Assembly (NCBI RefSeq): GCF_000422825.1
Contig: NZ_KE383928.1
Coordinates: forward strand, 1-64,000
Direction: 5' to 3'
Length of the DNA: 64,000 nucleotides
Source: Nocardioides insulae DSM 17944
GTDB lineage: Bacteria; Actinomycetota; Actinomycetes; Propionibacteriales; Nocardioidaceae
Part shown: in pieces, positions 1-8,230 of the stretch
Position numbering within the stretch: the first letter of the stretch is position 1
Layout of the letters: every line of letters begins with the position of its first letter
Program-made: the position numbers and the translations under genes
Notes under the pieces: model-generated
What the model was told of the DNA's origin: nothing
Seen by the model: the letters and a program-made list of their open reading frames with translations, nothing else
Database searches by the model: none

Positions 1-324
1 GTGGCCGGCCTCGGTGTCGCTCTCGAGGTCGGGGGCACGCTCGGTGGAGCTCGCCTCCTGGCTCAGCGAGGCCAGGGCGTCGTATTCACCCAGGAACCCG
101 ATCACGGGTGCGCCCGAGCCCCACTCCGCGGAGAAGGCGGTCGGCACACCTCCCACCGAGGTGGTGATCCGGGCGCCGAACTCCTCGGCGGCCTCGATCT
201 GCTTCTTCATCGACTCGTGCTCTTCCCACCGCAGTTCGGGGTGGGCCCAGATCTCGTCGCTGAGTCGGGTGAAACGGGGGCCCAGCTCATCGATGAGCGG
301 AGCGATCTTCGATACGGACGTCAT
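1..324 (-). CDS. M20-family amidohydrolase (AbgB-like), N-terminal part
   Basis: This is the first 108 residues of a zinc amidohydrolase; the rest lies beyond the left edge. The N-terminus reads as a typical M20D (aminobenzoyl-glutamate hydrolase B-like) protein: an early helix with SDEIWAHPEL, then VIGFLGEYDALASLSQEA near residues 72-88, just before the metal-binding GxGHGCGHN motif that falls off the edge. Family members hydrolyse N-acyl or peptide amide bonds in the cytosol. The ATG follows GAGAGGAAACC. It is the last visible gene of a leftward operon with two membrane proteins and a glycine riboswitch, so the substrate may be a glycine-containing amide (inference). Confidence 0.85.
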   Translation of the reverse strand, partial: MTSVSKIAPLIDELGPRFTRLSDEIWAHPELRWEEHESMKKQIEAAEEFGARITTSVGGVPTAFSAEWGSGAPVIGFLGEYDALASLSQEASSTERAPDLESDTEAGH

Positions 325-431
325 GGTTTCCTCTCGTGTCGTCCTTGTGGGGGAGGGGGTCCCGCGGCGGGACCGCGGCCTCCAGGAGTGGGGGCAGCTG
401 ACGGGAGTCGGAGCGGTCCGGGGCCGCGGGA

Positions 432-1259
432 TCAGTGCTGGTCGCGGCTGGTGGTGGCCGGTGTGGTGGTCGATGCTTCGTCGGCCGCGTCCGCGCCGGC
501 GGAGAGACCCAGCAGTTGTGGCGCGACCTTGGCCACCAGGATCGAGATACCGATGGTGAGCAGGACCGCGATCAGGGTGCCGAACATGGCGACCTTGCTT
601 CCGACGGTCTCCCCGAACAGAGCGGGAGCGTTCGGGACGAGGAAGAAGATGACGAAGGTGCCTACGACGGCGGCGATCGCGACGATGATCGGCTTCGGGT
701 TGGACAGGACCATCTGGACCAGGACGGCGCCGATGATCGCCGCGAGGACGTTGGTCTGCACTACCTGGAGCAGGAAGGCGGGCATCACGCTCAGCAGCCA
801 GCTGCCGAGGACGCCGACGACGGTGGTGAGAGCGATCAGGTGCACCACGACCGCACCGCAGATCGCGAGCACCGAGGCGAGCTGTGCCTTCCTGGTGCCG
901 GGCTTGGCGCCGACCGCCTCCTGCGCCACCAGGGCCGCGGGGAGCAGCTTGGAGGAGATGTTGCCGATCATGAACGCCTGATACATGCTCGCCGACCCGA
1001 GCATCGGGTAGTAGGTGATCGGCTCCACGAACCAGACGACGCCGAAGGCCAGGGCGATCGCCCAGAAGACCGTGAAGACATCACTCAGCCGGGCGCCGGT
1101 CAACTGCACGAGGATGTAGGGCCCGGCGAGGGTCACCAGCAGGGTGGCCAGCATCGTGGCCCGGCCCCAGCCGGTCGTGGTGCGCTCGAAACGTTCCCAG
1201 CTGCCGGGTCCGGAGCTGGTGGTGGTGCTGTTCTCTGAGGCTGAGATGAGCTCGGTCAT
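432..1259 (-). CDS. Polytopic membrane protein, partner of DUF5058 protein
   Basis: This is a 275-residue integral membrane protein with about seven hydrophobic segments, the first near residues 35-57 (LATLLVTLAGPYILVQ). A glycine/proline-rich stretch (EPITYYPMLGSASMYQAFMIG) looks like a re-entrant or substrate-path region. The C-terminal tail is short and polar. I chose the ATG at 1259 because AAGGTGG lies about 8 nt upstream; a GTG four codons earlier lacks a good ribosome site. It lies 69 bp after the DUF5058 gene and 107 bp before the M20 hydrolase, all on one strand. I infer that the two membrane proteins form one transporter feeding the hydrolase; this pairing is not proven by sequence. 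Confidence 0.75.
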   Translation of the reverse strand: MTELISASENSTTTSSGPGSWERFERTTTGWGRATMLATLLVTLAGPYILVQLTGARLSDVFTVFWAIALAFGVVWFVEPITYYPMLGSASMYQAFMIGNISSKLLPAALVAQEAVGAKPGTRKAQLASVLAICGAVVVHLIALTTVVGVLGSWLLSVMPAFLLQVVQTNVLAAIIGAVLVQMVLSNPKPIIVAIAAVVGTFVIFFLVPNAPALFGETVGSKVAMFGTLIAVLLTIGISILVAKVAPQLLGLSAGADAADEASTTTPATTSRDQH

Positions 1260-1328
1260 GGACGGTTCCACCTTCTGGTTCAGGGCGCGACTGAACAGCC
1301 GCGGAGAGGGTCCGGGGAGGAAGGGAGA

Positions 1329-2078
1329 TCAGCTGACGAGGGCCGCGGCGCCCAGGGAGAGCACGAGCGTGATGCCCAGCGCCCACTCCTGCAGCCATGC
1401 GGCGCCGGTCACGCGGCGCAGGACGACGAGCCCGATCATCGAGACCGCGGCGACCACCATCGTGATGGTGGGGACCCAACTGCCGCCCGCGTGGACACCG
1501 ACCTCGATCTGCTGGAGGGCGAAGATCCCGAAGGCGCCCATCATGGCGGCCGCGGGGACGACGACGAGCAGGGTCGCGTGCTTCTTGCCGAGGACGTCGT
1601 TCCCGGCCTTCATCAGGGGGGTCAGGATCAGGGTGAAGACGATCCACATGCCGCCGGCCAGGCACAGCGCGAGGAAGATGGTGGCGAAGACACGCTGGTC
1701 ATAGCCCTCACCGCCCAGTTCCGCGCCCAGGGCGTGGGCGCCGATCCCGGCGGCTCCGACCTCGTACGGCGCCGAGCCGATGAGTCCGATCCGGGTGAGT
1801 ACCGCCGGCCCGCCCAGCAGCCCGAGCAGGGAGATCGCGACCAGACAGGTGGACAGGGACGGGCCGATCGCGCTGATCGCTCCGGAGCGGAAGGCGACCA
1901 CGACGTCGCCGCGCTCCATCCCGGTGTCGGGAGCAGCCCGCCGGGCGGCGCGATAGAACATCAGTGACTGGAACGCGATGATCACGAAGACCAGGCCGAC
2001 CCCGACCCACAGGATCGGAAGGTTGGCGAGCGCCAGGACATCGGTCGAGTTGCCGTCTACGGCAGCAGGGAGAAGCAT
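1329..2078 (-). CDS. DUF5058 family membrane protein
   Basis: This 249-residue membrane protein has about six hydrophobic segments, starting with ILWVGVGLVFVIIAFQSLMF near residue 22. The arginine-rich first loop (YRAARRAAPDTGM) and the following SGAISAIGPSLSTCLVAISLLGLLGGP segment are typical of DUF5058 proteins, whose function is unknown. It is the first gene behind a tandem glycine riboswitch (72 nt leader gap), so its synthesis should respond to glycine. Position and membrane topology suggest one half of a small-molecule transporter together with the next gene. The family call is from memory of the motif pattern. Confidence 0.7.
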   Translation of the reverse strand: MLLPAAVDGNSTDVLALANLPILWVGVGLVFVIIAFQSLMFYRAARRAAPDTGMERGDVVVAFRSGAISAIGPSLSTCLVAISLLGLLGGPAVLTRIGLIGSAPYEVGAAGIGAHALGAELGGEGYDQRVFATIFLALCLAGGMWIVFTLILTPLMKAGNDVLGKKHATLLVVVPAAAMMGAFGIFALQQIEVGVHAGGSWVPTITMVVAAVSMIGLVVLRRVTGAAWLQEWALGITLVLSLGAAALVS

Positions 2079-2149
2079 CGGCAGGGATCCTCTTCAGGTT
2101 CACGAATGCGATGACGGAGGTCGGCCTCGCTGCCTGGTTCCGTCCTGCG

Positions 2150-2312
2150 CCCGCTCTGTCCCTTGCACCTGAGAGTTTGATCCCCTTCGGTGGAGCCCGC
2201 GTTCGGCTCGCTCTCCAGAGTTGTTGCTGCGCCCCAGGATGTCCTCGTTGCCTGAGAGATTGGTGGGCTGTTGCTCCTTCGGCGCCCGGAGTTCTCACTC
2301 CGGGACTCTCCA
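2150..2312 (-). promoter_or_regulatory. Tandem glycine riboswitch (two aptamers)
   Basis: Read on the minus strand, two copies of the glycine aptamer core are visible. The first has GGAGAGTCCC, then GCGCCGAAGGAGCAA, then AATCTCTCAGGCA. The second has TGGAGAGC, then CCACCGAAGGGG, then AACTCTCAGGTGCAAGG followed by GGACAGAG. This order and spacing match the known tandem glycine riboswitch, in which two similar aptamers share a linker and bind glycine, commonly turning on gene expression. It leads straight into the DUF5058 gene 72 nt downstream. Genes usually controlled this way are the glycine cleavage system or a glycine symporter; neither is visible here. Confidence 0.93.
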
Positions 2313-2462
2313 CCCTGGGCCTGGATGGAACCTTGGCGTCGCGCCGTGTTGGCCCGATTGCGCTCCTGTAAAGCCCCGGTAAATCCGGCGACGCCCGGGT
2401 GGGGAACCGGCGACGCGTGGGTCGTGGCCCTGAGGTAGGTCGTGCCCGCGCGCGATGACCCC

Positions 2463-2484
2463 TTGCATGCAACGATGCATGCAA
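2463..2484. promoter_or_regulatory. Double TGCATGCA palindrome, candidate GntR operator
   Basis: Two adjacent 10-bp units, TTGCATGCAA and ATGCATGCAA, separated by CG, each contain the perfect palindrome TGCATGCA. They lie 17 bp before the GntR start codon, where they would overlap its promoter or leader. FadR/FCD-type GntR proteins usually bind short palindromes of this size near their own gene, so autoregulation is likely. Confidence 0.6.
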
Positions 2485-2501
2485 AGGGTACGATCGCGGT
2501 C

Positions 2502-3176
2502 ATGCCGGTCGATCCCCCCACCCTGACCCAGCCGCCCGCGCCGGGCCGCTCGGCGGTCAGTGCCGCCGCCCGTGCCTACGAGCACACCAAGCTCGCGATC
2601 CTCCGCGGCGTGCTCGCTCCGGGCGCGGCGATCAGCGAGGGCTCGATCTGCGCCGACCTGGGCGTGAGTCGTACGCCGGTGCACGAGGCGTTCCTGCGTC
2701 TGGCCGCCGAGGGGTGGCTCTCCCTGGAGTCGCGCAAGGGGGCGGTGGTGCGTCCGTTGTCGCCGAGCGAGGCGGAGGACGTGCTCCAGATGCGGGAGGC
2801 GGTGGAAGCCTCGGCGGCAGCGCGCGCGATCGCGGACGGCCGGATCGCCGACGTACTCCCCGCCCTCCGCGAACTCATCGAGCGGCAGGTGCCCACGGTC
2901 GGGGCCAAGGACGTGGACACCTTCGTCGAACTCGACGAGGCCTTCCATTTGGGCGTGGTCCGGGCCTCGGGGAACCCGATCGCGGTGCACTTCAGCGAGT
3001 ACATCCGGGACCGACAGCAGCGGTTGCGTCATCAGCTGATCCGGGTGCGCACCGAGCAGATGGGCCCGGCGCTCGAGCATCACCGCCTGCTCGCCGATGC
3101 ACTGGAGGCGGGGGATCCGGCCGGGTACGCCGCCACCCTGCACGAGCACGTCGCACTGCACCGGGGTGCGCTGTGA
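2502..3176 (+). CDS. GntR family (FCD domain) transcriptional regulator
   Basis: This 224-residue repressor has an N-terminal winged helix (about residues 22-90; the core ISEGSICADLGVSRTPVHEAFLRLAAEGWL is the classic GntR helix-turn-helix) and a C-terminal all-helical FCD ligand domain with the metal-site pattern (D...FH in VELDEAFHLGVV, later H residues in EHHRLL and HEHVALH). I start it at the ATG at 2502, after the palindromic site; an upstream ATG would put the operator inside the gene. It overlaps the next gene by 4 bp and so forms an operon with the MFS transporter. The likely ligand is a carboxylate related to the transported substrate (inference). Confidence 0.88.
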   Translation: MPVDPPTLTQPPAPGRSAVSAAARAYEHTKLAILRGVLAPGAAISEGSICADLGVSRTPVHEAFLRLAAEGWLSLESRKGAVVRPLSPSEAEDVLQMREAVEASAAARAIADGRIADVLPALRELIERQVPTVGAKDVDTFVELDEAFHLGVVRASGNPIAVHFSEYIRDRQQRLRHQLIRVRTEQMGPALEHHRLLADALEAGDPAGYAATLHEHVALHRGAL

Positions 3177-4375
3177 GGCGGGCGCCCTGGTGGGGGATCT
3201 TCGGGGCGGTGTTCGTGTCCTCCTGGGGTGGCAACCAGTTCAGCCCGCTGCTGTTGATGTACGAGGACCGCGCCCACTATTCCGCGGTCCTGGTCAATCT
3301 CTTCCTGGGCGTCTATGTGCTCGGCCTCGCCCCGGCGCTGCTGATGGCCGGTCCGCTGTCCGACCGTCACGGCCGTCGTCCGGTCCTGCTCGCCGGGCTC
3401 TGTGCCGCGCTGGTCGGCAGCTTCCTGCTGGCCTTCGGTGGGCTGAACCCCATCTTCCTCGCGGTCGGCCGGCTCTTCTCGGGAGTGACCGTGGGAGTCG
3501 CGATGGCGGTCGGCAACAGTTGGATCAAGGAGCTCTCCGACCCGCCGTACGACCCCAGCGGCGATCCCGCTGCCGGGGCCCGACGCGCCTCGCTGGCCTT
3601 CACCCTCGGCTCCGGAACCGGAGCGCTCGTGGCCGGACTGATCGCGCAGTGGGGGCCGTTGCCCGAGGTACTCCCGTTCGCGATCCACCTGGCCGTGACC
3701 GCACCGTTCCTGTGGGTGGTCCTGCGGACGCCGGAGACCTCACCCGGCGGGGTGCCGGGGCCGTGGTGGAACCAGTTGCGCGTGCCCGCGGCATCCCATC
3801 GGCGCTTCACCCGGGTCGTCTGCCTCGCCGGTCCGTGGATCTTCGTCGGGGCCGCGGTCGGTTACGGCTACCTGCCCACCCGCCTGCACGAGGCGACCGG
3901 CTCGTGGGGTCTGGTCTTCGCCACCGCCGCAGGGGCGATCGCGCTCGGCATCTCCAGCCTCATCCAGCCGCTGGCCAAGCGGTTGCACTCGTTCGACTCG
4001 GCCCGAGGTCTGGTCGCCTCGCTGCTCGCCCTGACACTGTCCTTCGCCCTGGTCGGGGCCTCGATCCTCCAGCAGTCGGTCTGGCTCGGGCTCCTGGCCA
4101 ACGTCGCGGTCGGTGCCGGGATGGGGATCGGACTGGTCTCGGGGCTGCTCGAGGTCCAGCGGATCGCAGGCGCCCGCGACCTGGCCGGGCTCACCGGCCG
4201 CTTCTACGCCGTGTCGTACGCCGGCTTCCTCGCCCCGAGCCTGATGGCACCGCTCGCCCCTGTGCTGTCGGTGGGCGTCATGTTCGCCCTGCTCACCCTG
4301 CTCGCGGTGACCTGCTACGCCGTCCTCGTCGTGCGCTCTCGCCAGCACCTGCCTGCGGTCGCCCAGACCCAGTAG
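3173..4375 (+). CDS. MFS transporter
   Basis: This 400-residue major facilitator has about twelve hydrophobic helices. The loop 2-3 signature GPLSDRHGRRPVLLAG is intact near residues 60-75. The GTG start overlaps the TGA stop of the GntR gene (GTGA), giving translational coupling and fixing the start choice. The organisation (regulator then exporter) suggests that the GntR repressor controls this transporter directly. Substrate cannot be read from the sequence. The divergent glycine-riboswitch operon lies 190 bp before the regulator, so a shared substrate class is possible but unproven. Confidence 0.88.
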   Translation: MRRAPWWGIFGAVFVSSWGGNQFSPLLLMYEDRAHYSAVLVNLFLGVYVLGLAPALLMAGPLSDRHGRRPVLLAGLCAALVGSFLLAFGGLNPIFLAVGRLFSGVTVGVAMAVGNSWIKELSDPPYDPSGDPAAGARRASLAFTLGSGTGALVAGLIAQWGPLPEVLPFAIHLAVTAPFLWVVLRTPETSPGGVPGPWWNQLRVPAASHRRFTRVVCLAGPWIFVGAAVGYGYLPTRLHEATGSWGLVFATAAGAIALGISSLIQPLAKRLHSFDSARGLVASLLALTLSFALVGASILQQSVWLGLLANVAVGAGMGIGLVSGLLEVQRIAGARDLAGLTGRFYAVSYAGFLAPSLMAPLAPVLSVGVMFALLTLLAVTCYAVLVVRSRQHLPAVAQTQ

Positions 4376-4715
4376 CTGCCGGCCCCGACGTCCCTGACCG
4401 TCCAGAGGCCGGCGACGTCGCCCGGCATGTGCATGAGTTCCACGCCCGGCGTACCGGTGGCGGGGTGCCCCCAGCTCTAACGCGGAGGTGTCGCGATCGT
4501 TGGTGAACGCTCCTGTGTGGGGCGGGGCGAGGTCGGTCGTTGACGCTGGTTTCGTCGACATCAGGGCGTGTGCTCTGGCGGTCCGCCGGATAGGGCTCCG
4601 TCACCGGCGTGCGTCTCCGGACAGGTCTTGCGGGAACTCAGGGGCCTCCAAGCGAGTGAACCAGAGGTTGCCCCCGCTCGGGTTTCGCCGATCGGCGCGG
4701 CGGCAGTCCTGACTG

Positions 4716-4985
4716 CTATTGGCGGGCGGGTGGTTGATGGCGGGCCTTGCGCGGCGTGAGGCCTCGTCCGGTGCCCGGGGTCCACTCGGCGTCGAGGTTC
4801 ATCGCCCACGAGGCGGTGGGGGTGATCTTCATGATCAGGGTGCCCGATCCGGCGGGGCGTTCACGAGCTCGGCGGTGCCGTAAATGCAGAGGTAGCGCGG
4901 TGCCCACCCTTGGCCGGGGGCGAGGTCGTCGACGACCAGGGGACCCTGTCGTTGCCGTCCTGGAGGTCGGCGAAGGGTGACGCGG
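4716..4985 (-). pseudogene. Decayed PPOX-class (F420/FMN-dependent) oxidoreductase remnant
   Basis: On the minus strand two reading frames together resemble the C-terminal half of a split-barrel PPOX protein. One frame gives VVDDLAPGQGWAPRYLCIYG followed by TAELV, like the VVDD..W.PR.l.v.G.AELV strand pair of that family. A second frame then gives LIMKITPTASWAMNLD, like the terminal RITPTRVvSWGLD strand. At least two frame changes separate the pieces and no start codon is present. The 4376-4715 stretch next to it shows no recognisable gene. This is a homology guess from short motifs. Confidence 0.4.
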
Positions 4986-5118
4986 GACACGTCGCGTCGC
5001 CAGACGTTCTAGGCAATGGACTCCGAGCGCGCAGGCGCAGACGGCCGTGCCTTGACCTGGCGGACAACATGTCGGCGACGGCCTGCAGAATCTTTGCATG
5101 GCATGCGACGAGTAGAAG

Positions 5119-5376
5119 ATGCTCGGCGGATTGGCCTTCATGGTGGAGGGCCGGATGGCCTGCTGCGTGAGCGGCCAGGGTGGACTGCAGGTCAAGGTCG
5201 GGCGCGAGGCGTTCCCCGAGCTGGTCGAGCTCGACCATGTCGAGTCGATGACAATGCGCGATGAGGTTTCGGACTCCTGGGTCCACGTCGGCGACGAAGC
5301 CCTGCGCGAGGAACGCGCACTGCGCTTGTGGGTCGACCGTGGTCTCGCGGCCAACCCGCCCAAGCATCGTTCGTAA
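5119..5376 (+). pseudogene. TfoX N-terminal-domain protein, truncated
   Basis: The frame MLGGLAFMVEGRMACCVSGQ through the segment ending LWVDRGLAANPP is the core of the small TfoX-N (Sxy-like) single-domain protein common in actinobacteria. Family members normally begin about 30 residues earlier (a helix ending in KKMFGG). Here an in-frame TAG lies two codons before the ATG and no upstream helix is encoded, so the N-terminus is gone or stop-interrupted. It could still be translated as an 85-residue protein, but there is no clear ribosome site. Function of the family outside competence is unknown. Confidence 0.6.
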
Positions 5377-5511
5377 GGTTCCCCTGCCTTCCCAACAAAT
5401 CCGACTGGGTTGGACGTGCCGTCGCCCACTGCGGAGGACCACCCGTTCCGCCACCGCAATGTCGGCGCGTCGAACGTTGGCGACCGCGCCACCGCACACA
5501 GGTCGGCCGTA

Positions 5512-5736
5512 TCAGCGCCTCTTGTTGCGCGGGTGGTTCTTGGCCACGCGCTCGTTGCCTCGCTTGTAGTTGCCGGTCAAGCGGGCGATGAGTTCTTGAG
5601 GATCGCCGATCTCGACGTCCGAGATGAAACGACGAGCGGCGGCGCCCCGAAGGATCGTGGCGCGACGACCGTTGTGGCTGATGACGACGTCTTCGCCGAT
5701 CAGCCGATACTCGAAACCCTCCGGGTGGCTTGCCAT
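5512..5736 (-). CDS. Small conserved protein of unknown function
   Basis: This 74-residue protein is rich in charged residues and has no membrane segment. It opens with a compact beta-rich part (FEYRLIGEDVVISHNGRRAT, residues 8-27), then an amphipathic helix and a basic tail (NYKRGNERVAKNHPRNKRR). I have a recollection of similar short actinobacterial proteins but no function. The strongly basic tail could bind nucleic acid. It stands alone among decayed sequence, with no clear ribosome site, which lowers confidence slightly. Confidence 0.65.
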   Translation of the reverse strand: MASHPEGFEYRLIGEDVVISHNGRRATILRGAAARRFISDVEIGDPQELIARLTGNYKRGNERVAKNHPRNKRR

Positions 5737-6024
5737 TGATGCACACCATGCCCCGCACAGCGAGTGCCCGCAACGGCAATCGGGAGGGGGGCAGGTTCCG
5801 CGTCAGCCCAGGCGATGAAGGTCGCCACGTCCACCTCGGTCTGCGCCTCCGCCAGGCCCTGCGACGGGCGGTCTCGACGCGGATCGCGCCGGTCCGGCTG
5901 GCCACGGCGGCCTGCTCGCCGTTCCAGCGAGTCGTCTGGTAACTGCTCCACGACGTGCCGAGGCGGCGAACACGGGGAGGAAGGTCAGCAGGGCCGCCGT
6001 CAGTCGGCGCGGGCGCCGCCCTCC
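5737..6024. other. Intergenic, no recognisable gene
   Basis: Between the small conserved protein and the first DUF4239 gene I see open frames on both strands but none with family resemblance, a ribosome site or a signature motif. The composition is coding-like, so it may be another decayed gene. Confidence 0.4.
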
Positions 6025-6846
6025 TCAGGGTTGGCCGTGCTCGTCACAAGGCACCTCGACGTCGATTCCGGCAACCACGAGTTCCTGGTCCACGGTCTCC
6101 AAGGTGCGCTCCATCGCGGTCGGCTTCAGGCGCCCGACCCCGTCGCCATGCGGGTGGTCGAAGAACACCAGGAGCAGCATCAGGAGCGTGATCACCAGGG
6201 TGACCGATCCCATCAGCAAAGCCTGGGTGGCCGCCTGTTCGGCCCGGTCGGCGAAGAACAGCATGAAGCAGAAGATCACGCCGCAGACGATCCATAGGGT
6301 GATCCAGAGCGGTGTCGGTATCAGCCCCTGGGCGCCGTGCACCCGGTCGACCCTGGCCTGCTCTCGCTCGGCGGTCTGATCCATCCAACGGTCGTAGGCC
6401 GACTGCTCGGCGGTGGTCGTCGGCTCGACGGTCCGGATCGTGCGGAACAGCTCGACACTCCACGGGTTGATCCGCTCGCTGAGCGTGCCGTCGTCCAAGG
6501 CCTCCCACTCGGCACCGGCCACCGAACGCGCATAGCAGATCAGTTCGCCGCTGAGCTCCTCAGCGGGATCGGAGGGGAGGAACTGCGCCGTCTGCAGCTG
6601 TTGGGCCACAATCGTCGCCTCGCTCTCGGCGCCGGTACGTGCCTGGTCGTACGAGGTGAACGCCAGGAAGATGATGAAGCCCAGGAGCACGGAGAAGCCG
6701 GTCGCGATCACGCCGAACACACCCGAGGCCCGGTCGCCGTCGCTGAACCGGCTCCCCTCCGGCGCCCGTCGGCGGACCAGCAGCATGACCGCGACCGCCA
6801 CGGCAGTCGTCGCGACCGCGAGCAGGAGCCCCAGGACGACGTTCAC
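6025..6846 (-). CDS. DUF4239 (bestrophin-like) membrane protein, copy 1
   Basis: This 273-residue protein has a short N-terminal membrane helix (VLGLLLAVATTAVAVAVMLLV), a second one (VIATGFSVLLGFIIFLAFTSY), a soluble central part of about 120 residues, and two C-terminal helices (about residues 177-200 and 210-230). This layout and the FLPSDP...ELICYARSV segment are typical of DUF4239, which is distantly bestrophin-like; no transport activity is established. The start is a GTG (GTGAACGTC). A second DUF4239 gene lies at 11771-12568, with the sulfatase/FGE pair between them. Confidence 0.8.
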   Translation of the reverse strand: MNVVLGLLLAVATTAVAVAVMLLVRRRAPEGSRFSDGDRASGVFGVIATGFSVLLGFIIFLAFTSYDQARTGAESEATIVAQQLQTAQFLPSDPAEELSGELICYARSVAGAEWEALDDGTLSERINPWSVELFRTIRTVEPTTTAEQSAYDRWMDQTAEREQARVDRVHGAQGLIPTPLWITLWIVCGVIFCFMLFFADRAEQAATQALLMGSVTLVITLLMLLLVFFDHPHGDGVGRLKPTAMERTLETVDQELVVAGIDVEVPCDEHGQP

Positions 6847-6860
6847 CCGTCACAGACTAG

Positions 6861-7124
6861 GAGTCGAGCGGGCTGCGCGCCTCCTTCAAGCGCGAACACG
6901 AATCGCTTCTTCCCGAGGCGCAGAGTCGCATCCTCGAGCTACGAGCCCTGGCCGGCGAGGTCGTTCCCGACCTCCGTGAGCACCTGAGGTGGGGTGGCCC
7001 CGCCTACGTCGAACCGCGCCCTCGGGAGATCCCGAGGTCGGAGATCGGCCCGTGGCTGCACGCACACCTGACCGACACGGCCGACCCGACCGCTCGCGCG
7101 GTGGTCTCGGCGGCTCTGGGCTGA
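6861..7124 (+). pseudogene. DUF1801-like fragment without start
   Basis: An 87-codon stretch opens directly after an in-frame TAG and has no ATG or credible GTG start. It contains RILELRALAGEVVPDLREHL followed by RWGGPAYV, which resembles the helix plus W-G-P/M-AY motif of DUF1801 (YdhG-like) proteins, then a short helical C-terminus and a stop. The N-terminal third of the family is missing. I regard it as a truncated remnant wedged between the DUF4239 and FGE genes; the family call is tentative. Confidence 0.35.
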
Positions 7125-7138
7125 GTCGCCGAGACGCC

Positions 7139-8029
7139 TCAGCCGTCGCGGGCGCAGCGGAACCCGATATGGGAAGCGCTGGTGTCCTCGCTCTGCGGCG
7201 ACCGGGCAGCCGGGCGGAACCGTAGGCAGTAGTCGGGCGAACAGAGGTGGGATCCGCCCTTGAGCACGCGTGGTGCGGCCGGCTCGGTACCCGGGTCGTC
7301 GGTCGGGACGCACAGGTTCGGGCGGTCGCCGCGATCGACCGGCCGGTCGGTGGGCCTGCGATGCCTGGGCTCGTAGAGGTTGCTCGTCCATTCCCAGACG
7401 TTGCCGATCATGTCGAGGAGCCCGTAGCCGTTGGGGGGATAACTGCCCACGGGTGAGGTGTCGCCCACCCCCTGGTTGTCGTAGGGGAAGCGGCCCAGCC
7501 AGGTGTTGGCCCGCGGTCCGCCCTCGGGGTACGGCACCTCGCCCCAGGCGAACCGCGACCCTGCGCGGCCGCCACGGGCGGCGTACTCGTGCTCGGGCTC
7601 CGTCGGCAGCCGAAGGCCGGCCCACTCGGCGTAGGCGACCGCATCCTCGAAGGCGATGTGGACGACGGGGTGGGTCATCCGCAGCTCGATGGAGGATCCC
7701 GGACCGAACGGACGGCGCCAGTGGGCGCCGGGTTCCCAGCGCCACCATTGGCGCCACTCGCCCAGGTCGACCGGTCCGGACGTGGGCGTGAACACCATCG
7801 ACCCCGGGACGAGCGCTGCCGGGTCGGCGCCGGGGAAGTCGGCGGGATCGAGGTCACGCTGGGCGACGGTGACGTACCCGGTGTCATCGACGAAGGCGGC
7901 GTACTGCTCGTTGGTGACCGGCTGACGGTCGATCGAGAACGGCTCGACCCGTCGCTCGTGGACCGGTTGCTCGTCGGGATAGAACTCCTCGCTCCCCATC
8001 CGGAAGACGGCGCCCTCGATCCGCACCAT
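7139..8029 (-). CDS. Formylglycine-generating enzyme (sulfatase activator)
   Basis: This 296-residue protein oxidises the active-site cysteine of sulfatases to formylglycine using molecular oxygen and copper. It has the complete FGE fold: an opening GAVFRMGSEEFYPDEQPVH, the middle WEPGAHWRRPFGPGSS, the NVWEWTSNLY motif, and the C-terminal catalytic block GGSHLCSPDYCLRFRPAARS with both required cysteines (about C263 and C268). The ATG at 8029 has GAGGGAC just upstream. It is divergent from the arylsulfatase gene across 201 bp, so enzyme and substrate are adjacent. There is no signal peptide, consistent with cytosolic modification. Confidence 0.95.
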   Translation of the reverse strand: MVRIEGAVFRMGSEEFYPDEQPVHERRVEPFSIDRQPVTNEQYAAFVDDTGYVTVAQRDLDPADFPGADPAALVPGSMVFTPTSGPVDLGEWRQWWRWEPGAHWRRPFGPGSSIELRMTHPVVHIAFEDAVAYAEWAGLRLPTEPEHEYAARGGRAGSRFAWGEVPYPEGGPRANTWLGRFPYDNQGVGDTSPVGSYPPNGYGLLDMIGNVWEWTSNLYEPRHRRPTDRPVDRGDRPNLCVPTDDPGTEPAAPRVLKGGSHLCSPDYCLRFRPAARSPQSEDTSASHIGFRCARDG

Positions 8030-8105
8030 GTCCCTCGACCCGCGCGTCACGGTAGTGAGACTAGCCCGTTCGGTCCGCGTCCCTGACCGAATCGGTCGGA
8101 CGACG

Positions 8106-8124
8106 TTCACCCCGCAGGGGTGAA
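8106..8124. promoter_or_regulatory. Palindrome TTCACCCC-N3-GGGGTGAA, candidate operator
   Basis: This perfect 8-3-8 inverted repeat lies between the divergent FGE and arylsulfatase genes, 106 bp before the sulfatase start. An almost identical palindrome occurs at 12696-12714 ahead of the small gene/LuxR unit. The shared site suggests one regulator, plausibly the MalT-like LuxR protein, acts at both places. Confidence 0.55.
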
Positions 8125-8230
8125 GACGTGTCAACAGGCGCGTGTGACGCTCGACCACAGAAGGCACGGGCGGGCCCGACGTCGAGGGACTCGCTGCTCT
8201 GGGACCCGAGACCCGACGAAGGGAGCCCCG

